A stretch of 64,000 nt of DNA. Origin: AB-137-C09 sp964645625. Its GTDB lineage: Bacteria; Pseudomonadota; Zetaproteobacteria; Mariprofundales; Mariprofundaceae. The DNA is taken from positions 1 to 64,000 of the forward strand of contig CAZYAI010000002.1 of assembly GCA_964645625.1 (NCBI GenBank), given 5' to 3'. The position numbers were made by a program, and so were the translations under genes. Of the stretch, positions 9,420 to 16,407 are shown piece by piece; within the stretch, counting starts at the first letter, position 1, and each line of letters begins with the position of its first letter. Below the pieces are notes generated by a model that saw nothing but the letters and a program-made list of their open reading frames with translations, did no database searches and had not been told where the DNA came from.

Positions 9420-9701
9420 ATGGTAGGATTAGGCGTTATGTGTAATGATGATTTATTAAGCTTCCCCTGTGCCTTCCCGATCAAGGTGATGGGCGTGCAA
9501 TCAGATACGTTTGAGCAAGAGATTGTGACCCTTGCGCGTAACTATGCACCCGACCTTGCTGATGATGCCGTACATTGCAGACCCAGCAGCAAGGGCAATT
9601 ACTTGGCACTGACGCTGACCATTCAGGCGCAGAGCCGTGAGCAGATTGATAATATTTACCGTGCCTTGACTGCTCGCTCTGATGTGAAAATGGTACTTTA
9701 A
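9420..9701 (+). CDS. YbeD-like DUF493 domain protein
   Basis: A 93-residue protein with the DUF493 (YbeD) pattern: an FPCAFPIKVMG strand, an acidic helix, a SSKGNYLALTLTI strand, then a REQIDNIYRAL helix and a VKMVL end. YbeD has a regulatory-domain-like alpha/beta fold and is often linked to lipoate metabolism by gene order, but no lip genes are nearby. ATG 9420 has TAAGGG close upstream. An in-frame ATG at 9438, giving MCNDDLL, is an alternative with AGGA ahead of it. Confidence 0.8.
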   Translation: MVGLGVMCNDDLLSFPCAFPIKVMGVQSDTFEQEIVTLARNYAPDLADDAVHCRPSSKGNYLALTLTIQAQSREQIDNIYRALTARSDVKMVL

Positions 9702-9724
9702 CGCTGGCATCCTTCAGCAACCGA

Positions 9725-9758
9725 AGAACATAAACCACGAAAGACACGCTTTCGTGGT
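9725..9758. repeat. Hairpin in a dispersed CCACGAAAGACACG repeat
   Basis: ACCACGAAAG (9734-9743) and CTTTCGTGGT (9749-9758) form a 10-bp stem with a 5-nt loop between the YbeD-like and RraA-like genes. There is no T tract. The 24 nt at 9725-9748 recur exactly at 37345-37368. Confidence 0.7.
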
Positions 9759-9792
9759 AAATAAAGCTATTGATTCAAGGAACAAACCGCCG

Positions 9793-10272
9793 ATGCCTTT
9801 TAAAACAACCGATTTGTATGATGAACATCTAGAAAACTTGCAGGTTGCTGCCCCGATTTTTCGTGATTTTGGTGGCAAAACGCGATTCCACGGGCAAATC
9901 GTTACCTTGAAAACCGTGGATGATAATACCTTCCTCAAAAGCTCGTTTGAACAAGATGGTCGCGGGAAGGTGTTAGTGGTGGATGCCTCAGGCTCTACGC
10001 GCTGTGCCATGATGGGCGATGTGATGGCAGCACTTGGTGCAGCCAATGGCTGGGAAGGGATTGTGCTCCACGGATGTATCAGGGATTCCGCTGATGTAGC
10101 AAAGGTCGATATTGGCGTGAAGGCATTGGCTACAACCCCACGGAAAACAGTGAAGCGTAATCAGGGTGTGCTCGATATTCCTGTTCACTTTGCCGATGTG
10201 GATTTTCTACCAGGGCATTTCCTCTACGCTGATGAAGACGGAATCGTGCTGTCTAAATGTGCCTTGGTATAG
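9793..10272 (+). CDS. rraA: RraA family protein (RNase E regulator / HMG aldolase-like)
   Basis: A 159-residue protein from ATG 9793. An in-frame GTG at 9754 would add residues that overlap the hairpin and lack family similarity; MPFKTTDLYD lines up with the start of E. coli RraA. Conserved features: IFRDFGGKTRFHGQI, VLVVDASGS, the GCIRDSADV segment that holds the Arg-Asp pair of the aldolase active site, and the HFLYADEDGIVLS end. RraA binds RNase E and inhibits it; related proteins are divalent-metal 4-hydroxy-4-methyl-2-oxoglutarate aldolases. Which activity applies here cannot be decided. Confidence 0.85.
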   Translation: MPFKTTDLYDEHLENLQVAAPIFRDFGGKTRFHGQIVTLKTVDDNTFLKSSFEQDGRGKVLVVDASGSTRCAMMGDVMAALGAANGWEGIVLHGCIRDSADVAKVDIGVKALATTPRKTVKRNQGVLDIPVHFADVDFLPGHFLYADEDGIVLSKCALV

Positions 10273-10286
10273 TGGGTGATGAAATC

Positions 10287-10316
10287 ATGAAGCTGCCGCA
10301 AGCGGTGCATTCGTAA
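10287..10316 (+). pseudogene. Fossil of an hsdM 3' end
   Basis: Ten codons reading MKLPQAVHS and stop (TAA at 10314-10316) match the last residues of the intact hsdM, which ends MRLLQAVHS. The nucleotides agree with 18673-18702 except for three substitutions. The stop overlaps the ATG of the following hsdS (TAATG). This is a short remnant of a methylase gene that once preceded this hsdS. Confidence 0.85.
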
Positions 10317-11692
10317 TGCCTGCGAAGTATCAGGCTTATCCTGAGTATAGGGATTCTGGGGTTGAGTGGTTGGGGGAGGTTCCAAAGCACTGGGAAACTA
10401 GCAAGTTGCGGTATATATTATCATTCGCTAAAGGGTTAACTATTACGAAAGAGAACCTGACTGATAAAGGTGTTCCCTGTGTAAATTACGGTGAAGTGCA
10501 TTCCAAGTACGGGTTTGAGGTAGACCCTGCAACTCATTCTCTAAAATGTGTCAGTGAAAGTTATTTGAAATCTTCACCAAGTGCGTTGCTATCAAGGGGA
10601 GACTTGGTTTTTGCCGATACGTCTGAAGATATTGAAGGGGCAGGAAATTTCACTCAATTAACAAGCGACCAGTCTATATTTGCTGGCTACCATACAATTA
10701 TTGCTCGTCCCTTTAATCGAAAGATCTGTCGGTTTTATGCATACCTTTTAGATTCATTAGAACTTAGAACGCAAGTAAGGTATGCAGTGAAAGGCGTAAA
10801 AGTTTTTAGCATTACTCAGGAAATTTTACGTGGAGTTAATGTTTGGCTTCCCATTATCGAAGAACAACAACAAATCGCCGACTTCCTCGACCACGAAACC
10901 GCCAAAATCGACACCTTGATTGAAAAACAACAACAGCTTATCAAACTGCTCAAAGAAAAACGCCAAGCCGTCATCAGCCACGCTGTCACCAAAGGTCTAA
11001 ACCCCAACGCCCCCATGAAAGATTCAGGCATCGAATGGCTAGGCGAAGTGCCAGCGCATTGGGGCGTTAAACCGCTTAAGTTTTTATGTTCTTTTTCAGG
11101 TGGGGGAACACCTAGCAAGGATAATTTAGCTTTCTGGAAAGGTGGAAATATTCCATGGGTATCGCCAAAAGATATGAAGGGGTTTTGGCTTTCGGACACT
11201 CAAGATAAGCTGACTGAGCGAGCTGTCCAAGAGTCATCAACTAATTTTGTAGATCATGGAGCTCTGCTAATGGTTGTGCGTTCTGGCATTTTACAAAGAA
11301 CTATTCCTATAGCTATAAACCAAGTTCAGGTAACTTTAAACCAAGATATGAAGGCTTTACGGTTTAACTCTAAAATGAATGTTGAATACGCAGCGAATGT
11401 AATTTTAGGAAATGAATCTTTGCTGCTATTGAAATGGTCAAAAGCAGGAGCTACGGTAGAAAGCCTTGAACAGGAATACCTTTCAAATGGTCAATTTCCA
11501 GTGCCACCAGTTGATGAACAGTTAAACATAAACCAATATATAAGAGAAAAGTTAGAGGTACTTCAAGGCTTGGAGAAAAAAGCAAAAAGTGCAGTTGAAA
11601 TTATGAAAGAACGCCGCACAGCCCTTATTTCCGCTGCTGTCACTGGCAAGATTGATGTGCGAGGCTGGAAGGAAAAGAAAGTAAGTCACTGA
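10316..11692 (+). CDS. hsdS: Orphan type I restriction specificity subunit HsdS
   Basis: 458 residues with two target-recognition domains. Each is introduced by a DSGVEWLGEVP / DSGIEWLGEVP repeat, and conserved helices follow (IEEQQQIADFLDHETAKIDTL at about 180-200; the ERRTALISAAVTGKIDV end). HsdS pairs with two HsdM to choose the methylation site, and with HsdR for cleavage. The first half is almost identical to the island hsdS at 19763; the nucleotides match closely over 10398-11060 versus 19839-20501. The second recognition domain is unrelated. No Shine-Dalgarno sequence precedes the ATG. Translation was evidently coupled to hsdM, of which only ten codons remain. Confidence 0.93.
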   Translation: MPAKYQAYPEYRDSGVEWLGEVPKHWETSKLRYILSFAKGLTITKENLTDKGVPCVNYGEVHSKYGFEVDPATHSLKCVSESYLKSSPSALLSRGDLVFADTSEDIEGAGNFTQLTSDQSIFAGYHTIIARPFNRKICRFYAYLLDSLELRTQVRYAVKGVKVFSITQEILRGVNVWLPIIEEQQQIADFLDHETAKIDTLIEKQQQLIKLLKEKRQAVISHAVTKGLNPNAPMKDSGIEWLGEVPAHWGVKPLKFLCSFSGGGTPSKDNLAFWKGGNIPWVSPKDMKGFWLSDTQDKLTERAVQESSTNFVDHGALLMVVRSGILQRTIPIAINQVQVTLNQDMKALRFNSKMNVEYAANVILGNESLLLLKWSKAGATVESLEQEYLSNGQFPVPPVDEQLNINQYIREKLEVLQGLEKKAKSAVEIMKERRTALISAAVTGKIDVRGWKEKKVSH

Positions 11693-11744
11693 TGTTAGGC
11701 ACGCATGGTTATAACATGTAACTTTTTAGCTTTCCGTTTAAGGC

Positions 11745-12702
11745 GGGGCATGCATTTAATATCAATGTGTTGGGCTGAATAAAGGGACGAGGATTTGAAC
11801 GCAAGGGTAGGGTGCGCTTGCGCACCGTTTGGCGTTTCGAGTTTTATGGTGGTTTGATTACGTAATGGTAAACGGTGCAGATGATGCAAGCGGTGTTTTT
11901 GTGCGCAAGCGCACCCTACCTTTTACCGTTATCGCTCCTTTTTGTCTCGCCTTAAACGGGAAGCTTAATTTTTTAGCTTTTCGTTTGAGACGGGGCAAAA
12001 GCAATATAGATATGCGTGGCATCGTAGGTTGGGTTGAGGCACGAAACCCAACAAAAGAGCATCGCCTAAATAACTTATGATGCTTTAAAGTTGGGGTTCC
12101 CGTTTAAGACGGGGCATGCATTTAATATCAATGTGTTGGGCTGAATAAAGGGACGAGGATTTGAACGCAAGGGTAGGGTGCGCTTGCGCACCGTTTGGCG
12201 TTTCGAGTTTTATGGTGGTTTGATTACGTAATGGTAAACGGTGCAGATGATGCAAGCGGTGTTTTTGTGCGCAAGCGCACCCTACCTTTTACCGTTATCG
12301 CTCCTTTTTGTCTCGCCTTAAACGGGAAGCTTAATTTTTTAGCTTTTCGTTTGAGACGGGGCAAAAGCAATATAGATATGCGTGGCATCGTAGGTTGGGT
12401 TGAGGCACGAAACCCAACAAAAGAGCATCGCCTAAATAACTTATGATGCTTTAAAGTTGGGGTTCCCGTTTAAGACGGGGCATGCATTTAATATCAATGT
12501 GTTGGGCTGAATAAAGGGACGAGGATTTGAACGCAAGGGTAGGGTGCGCTTGCGCACCGTTTGGCGTTTCGAGTTTTATGGTGGTTTGATTACGTAATGG
12601 TAAACGGTGCAGATGATGCAAGCGGTGTTTTTGTGCGCAAGCGCACCCTACCTTTTACCGTTATCGTTCCTTTTTATCTCGCCTTAAACGGGAAGCTTAA
12701 AG
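11745..12702. repeat. Tandem 366-bp repeat, 2.6 copies
   Basis: Units start at 11745, 12111 and 12477 with near-perfect identity; the third breaks off near 12702. Each unit contains the 20-nt inverted pair GGTAGGGTGCGCTTGCGCAC and its complement about 75 bp apart. It also holds a nested GCACCGTTT/AAACGGTGC stem and an internal copy of the GTAGGTTGGGTTGAGG motif. Outer-end sequences of the miniature elements (CGTTTGAGACGGGGC, CCGTTTAAGACGGGGC) are present too. Identical 83-codon open frames at 11829 and 12195 are by-products of the repeat. The gene-free stretch 11693-12840 is filled by this array and a further half element. Confidence 0.93.
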
Positions 12703-12703
12703 T

Positions 12704-12773
12704 TGGGTTTCGTACCTCAACCCAACCTACATGATGCTCTTGTAGTGTACATGCCTCCCGTCTTAAAAGGGAA
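12704..12773. repeat. Right half of a miniature element
   Basis: This stretch carries GTTGGGTTTCGTACCTCAAC, CCAACCTAC, and the outer end CCCGTCTTAAAAGGGAAACC. It matches the right half of the full elements at 21973 and 29006 and is joined directly to the truncated third tandem unit. Confidence 0.75.
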
Positions 12774-12840
12774 ACCACGCCTTGCGTAACAACAGTGGTA
12801 TAAAAAACGCAATCTGCAAATGATGGCAATAGGATTAAAT

Positions 12841-15800
12841 ATGACTAAAACGACGACTGCACAGCAACAACAGAACCATGAAGCGGCACCGCATGTGTGG
12901 CATCAACTGATTAACCTCAAGCTGGCAGGTCTTGGTCAGCCTACGTTTGAAATGAATGAAGCCGATGAAAGCTATTTAGAAATGGCGGATAGCGTGCTTA
13001 AACGTTATGCCCGATTGCGGCGTTTGCTTTCTGCTTACCGTTGCCCTGCCGATCAGCGTATTCAGCAATTTCTGGATGCATATTTGCGTGAAAATGGCGT
13101 GACTGAAACGGTGGATTTGCCCAATAACACCTTGGTGGCGGACAAACCTGGCATGGCGCGGGAAATGTCTTTGCCATTAAAAGGTCATCACTTTCATTCG
13201 GATATTGTCGATTCCTATCGCCTGCTGCAAGGTGTCTTGCATAACCCCAAGAATGATCGCCGTACCACTAAGGGTGTATTCCACATTGCCGCTGGTGGGC
13301 TTCCTGTCCCTGCTGATAAAAAAGAAGTGCCTGTAGCGACCTTTGCGGCGTTGCTCAAAGCTGCCGTTAATCCGCCTCAATGGTTGCTTGAACTGCCTGT
13401 GACCAGTGCTGAGCCAAACAAGGCCGCGCTTTGGACGTCGTTATTGTTGCGCCCCACGGTGCAAGCTGAGGTCAAGGGTCTGGTGCCAGAAAAGAGCCTT
13501 GAAGTGCGATTTTTTGCGCCTGGCGGGTTGGTGTCCAACCTTGATTTTGTTGAATCCATTTTTGGTAATGGCGGTGATCCTTTCTTGCCAGACAACGATG
13601 CGGCGTTGGATATTGACCATTGGACGGGGCAAACAGGCTGCATCATGCTCGCGCCACATTTGGTTGGCATGAGCAAAAAAGAGCTTGGCTTGCCGCATGT
13701 TGACCAAGCCAGCGAACGCCAGTTGCGTGATGGCATGTGCTGGTCGGATGCGGATGAGCTTTATAATGACGGCAATGCGTTTAAGCTGGTTTGCCGTGAT
13801 ATGCGTGGCGTGATTGTCACCATCATTGCCGACAATTACTTTGGTTACAGCAAAAAAGAGATTAAATCGCACATCAGCTATGCCGCGAATATGTTTGGTG
13901 GTTGTGAAGAAGAGCATGCTGGTGGCGCGCTTGCCTTCCCACGTTATAACCTTGGTGAAGTGTATCTGCCGCATGAAAGTTATATGGTGGAAGGTCGCAC
14001 CTTTGCTGATCTTTGCCGCCGCCTTGGTGACAACATTGCATTGCAGCCCACGGGTTACGCTGTGGACAAACGCTTCCCCGAAATTATTTATGTGCCAGAA
14101 GATTCGCAGATTAACCTTCATGATTTGACGGTGAGCTGGCAGGGCGATGGTGGCAGGCAACAGATCAAGTTGCTGGCTAAACATATTCACATCTACCCCA
14201 GCGGTTTTCGCGTACACCTAGAACGCCACCCTAACGCGCCGAGTTGGCGTTTAATCGGCACGATTGGCGATGGTACATTTTGCCATAAACCCAGCACCGT
14301 ATCGGGCGGTGGCAAATCGGAGATCTCCAAGTCCATTGCTGGTGCGGTGATTTCTGCCCCTGTGTATGTGGGGCATTTTGATGCGGATATTGCTGCGGTG
14401 CGCGCTGTGTTTGAGCGTGATTTTTCTACGCGCTTCCGCAACCCAGAAGCGCAAAAGCCTGATACGCGCAGTTTGCTGAGCAGGGAGCGCAGCCTTGGTT
14501 CGGTGATTAAATTGCTCACCCCTTCGGTAAAAGATTATAACGATGCATATAATCAGTGGCTGGAAAGCATCCCGCAGCATATTTTGGCACTGGCGTTTAT
14601 GATTAAGCGTTTTTACCGCACAGCGTGGGGGCGTGATTGGGATCAGCATTTTTCTGTTGATACGGTGAATGGCCATTCTGGGCACGAACTACGCCACCAC
14701 GGACGCAAATTGATGGGGAGTTATTTGCGCGTGGGCTTTGGCACTGATGGTAGCTGGCGGCTGTTTAAGTTGCGCCATGATTATATCGCCGCTGATAAAT
14801 TGCAGATGGAAGATGATATTACGGCTTCTACGGTGATTCCTGCCGCCAGTGTGTATGGCTTGAACCCTGAATACGATCATCCGAGCGTCAAAGTCACCAG
14901 TAATTGCGAGTTGCGCTTGTTCCAGCGACCCGATGAGGCGATCAATCGCGGGGCTGATTTGCAAACGGAATCAGATTTTTCTTCGGGCAATCGCTTTATA
15001 TCTAACTTTCAACCACTGCAACGCGATGACGCGCAAGATATGGTTGAGGACGTGGTGGATTTTGAGAAGTTCAGCGCGCCGATGCAAGGCTTGGTTCATA
15101 ACGCTACAGCGATGGATGAATCGCTCTATTTCGTGTCTTCGGCGCATCCACGCATCGTCGATGGTGTAGCCAGTCAAAACGTGCGTTATTTGCAAGACCG
15201 CCCCGATATGGCAGATCCACGTTCCGCTTACCTGTGTGAAATAAGTGCCCGCTTGAACCGTGGCCTAGAACCAGAACAGCCTGTGCACTTCCCTGTTAAT
15301 GCCGTACTCACAGGGCGGCGCAACAATCCGCCAGCACAGGGCGTTCGTTCGCTTGCTGTGTATAACCCCATTCATTATCAGGAACTTCCTGAATTGTTCA
15401 TGGACTTTATATGTAGTTTGACGGGTAAATCGCCCTCCACTACAGGTGCAGGTTCCGAAGGCGCGTTGACCAAAGGACCATTCAATGCACTTTCAGCCAC
15501 GGCTGACCTCAATAATGCCTTGGTTTCGTTGATTGTGTGTGGTTACGATGGGTTTTCTACGGCAGCAGGTCATATTGGTGCTGATAGACGCATCGATCAC
15601 GATATTAGTATGTTGATTCCAGAAATTTGGTGCCGCTTGCCTGCCACGGTGCAAAAGCCTGCTTACATGATTGAGCAGGGGTACTTAGAAAAGATGGATG
15701 ATTTTGAATACGAAGGGAAAACGGTTTTGGCTAGCCGCCTTGGTTATCGCATGACTGAGCGGTTCGTTCACGATCATTTCGGCAAGCTGTTTGATAGACC

Positions 15801-16305
15801 GATGGCAGTCTTTGATGAAGCCATGCTCAAGCCAGAAACACAGGGTATGGCTGATTTCGTCGATGGAATCAACAACATCTGCGAGGCGCAGCAGCGGGTG
15901 GCGCAAGATTACTTCCTTGATGGTTCGATCAACGATGCTTGCCCACCGCTGCAAGCCTTGTTGCACATCATGGCGTATGGTAGCTATGAGGGCATGACGG
16001 TGGATGCCGCCGAATTCCGCGCAATGTTCACCCGTGAATCGCTGTTGAAAAGTGCGTGGTATAAAGAGCGGTTGCTGATTAAACAATCGCGTGACAAAGC
16101 ACTATGGCTGCGCCATCGCCAATACTTGAACACGCAGATGAACGAGCTTGATGATGATGAAATCAAAAGGCACTTGCATCTTTCCGAACGTATCGACGAA
16201 GCCGAGCGCATGATGATCCATGTATCCAGTGATGCCTATCTACAAAGTCTCTATGGCACGCTAGGTGCAGATTGGATTCATCACAGCGAATCCAGCGAGC
16301 GTTAA
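12841..16305 (+). CDS. Large PEP carboxykinase-like protein, probably PPi-type
   Basis: 1154 residues from ATG 12841, preferred over 12820 because AGGA lies 7 nt upstream. The protein has no signal peptide or membrane segment. Conserved-looking blocks include DNYFGYSKKEIKSHISYAAN with EEEHAGGALAFPRYNLGE, a P-loop-like SGGGKSEISKS (about residue 488), and TGKSPSTTGAGSEGALTKG with FNAL. Length and these blocks agree with my recollection of the pyrophosphate-dependent PEPCK family (Entamoeba, Propionibacterium), which interconverts PEP and oxaloacetate using PPi/Pi; this is recall, not a search. The classic GTP/ATP-PEPCK motif order is not seen. Its 3' end is duplicated at 26326. Confidence 0.55.
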   Translation: MTKTTTAQQQQNHEAAPHVWHQLINLKLAGLGQPTFEMNEADESYLEMADSVLKRYARLRRLLSAYRCPADQRIQQFLDAYLRENGVTETVDLPNNTLVADKPGMAREMSLPLKGHHFHSDIVDSYRLLQGVLHNPKNDRRTTKGVFHIAAGGLPVPADKKEVPVATFAALLKAAVNPPQWLLELPVTSAEPNKAALWTSLLLRPTVQAEVKGLVPEKSLEVRFFAPGGLVSNLDFVESIFGNGGDPFLPDNDAALDIDHWTGQTGCIMLAPHLVGMSKKELGLPHVDQASERQLRDGMCWSDADELYNDGNAFKLVCRDMRGVIVTIIADNYFGYSKKEIKSHISYAANMFGGCEEEHAGGALAFPRYNLGEVYLPHESYMVEGRTFADLCRRLGDNIALQPTGYAVDKRFPEIIYVPEDSQINLHDLTVSWQGDGGRQQIKLLAKHIHIYPSGFRVHLERHPNAPSWRLIGTIGDGTFCHKPSTVSGGGKSEISKSIAGAVISAPVYVGHFDADIAAVRAVFERDFSTRFRNPEAQKPDTRSLLSRERSLGSVIKLLTPSVKDYNDAYNQWLESIPQHILALAFMIKRFYRTAWGRDWDQHFSVDTVNGHSGHELRHHGRKLMGSYLRVGFGTDGSWRLFKLRHDYIAADKLQMEDDITASTVIPAASVYGLNPEYDHPSVKVTSNCELRLFQRPDEAINRGADLQTESDFSSGNRFISNFQPLQRDDAQDMVEDVVDFEKFSAPMQGLVHNATAMDESLYFVSSAHPRIVDGVASQNVRYLQDRPDMADPRSAYLCEISARLNRGLEPEQPVHFPVNAVLTGRRNNPPAQGVRSLAVYNPIHYQELPELFMDFICSLTGKSPSTTGAGSEGALTKGPFNALSATADLNNALVSLIVCGYDGFSTAAGHIGADRRIDHDISMLIPEIWCRLPATVQKPAYMIEQGYLEKMDDFEYEGKTVLASRLGYRMTERFVHDHFGKLFDRPMAVFDEAMLKPETQGMADFVDGINNICEAQQRVAQDYFLDGSINDACPPLQALLHIMAYGSYEGMTVDAAEFRAMFTRESLLKSAWYKERLLIKQSRDKALWLRHRQYLNTQMNELDDDEIKRHLHLSERIDEAERMMIHVSSDAYLQSLYGTLGADWIHHSESSER

Positions 16306-16314
16306 GACCTCTGC
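16260..16314. repeat. Left direct repeat (att-like) in the 3' end of the PEPCK-like gene
   Basis: 55 bp containing the last 15 codons, the stop and 9 bp beyond it. They recur at 26326-26380 in the same orientation with two mismatches (16298 and 16301). The 10.0 kb between the two copies is exactly the restriction island. Confidence 0.9.
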
Positions 16315-16396
16315 TTGCCGTTTAAGCCGGGACAAAAGCAATGTAGATATGCGTGACACCGTAGGTTGGGTTGAGGCACGAAACCCAACAAAGGAG
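16313..16396 (+). repeat. Left half of a miniature element upstream of hsdM
   Basis: It begins GCTTGCCGTTTAAGCCGGGAC at the end of the direct repeat, continues through GTAGGTTGGGTTGAGGCACG and ends AACCCAACAAAGGAG, 11 nt before the hsdM start. The right half is missing. The element thus forms the whole hsdM upstream region and may supply part of its ribosome binding site. Confidence 0.8.
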
Positions 16397-16407
16397 ATGG
16401 GGAAAAC

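Noticed and set aside
11829..12446. Two identical 83-codon open frames
   Set aside because: They lie wholly inside the 366-bp tandem repeat, and the reading runs through its inverted repeats and element ends; no ribosome binding site or protein-like features.
11745..12702. Tandem repeat considered as a CRISPR array or replication iteron array
   Set aside because: The unit is 366 bp without repeat-spacer alternation, and no replication gene is nearby.
13441..14217. 258-codon minus-strand open frame
   Set aside because: Antisense shadow of the PEPCK-like gene, which has consistent codon use and conserved blocks in the plus frame.
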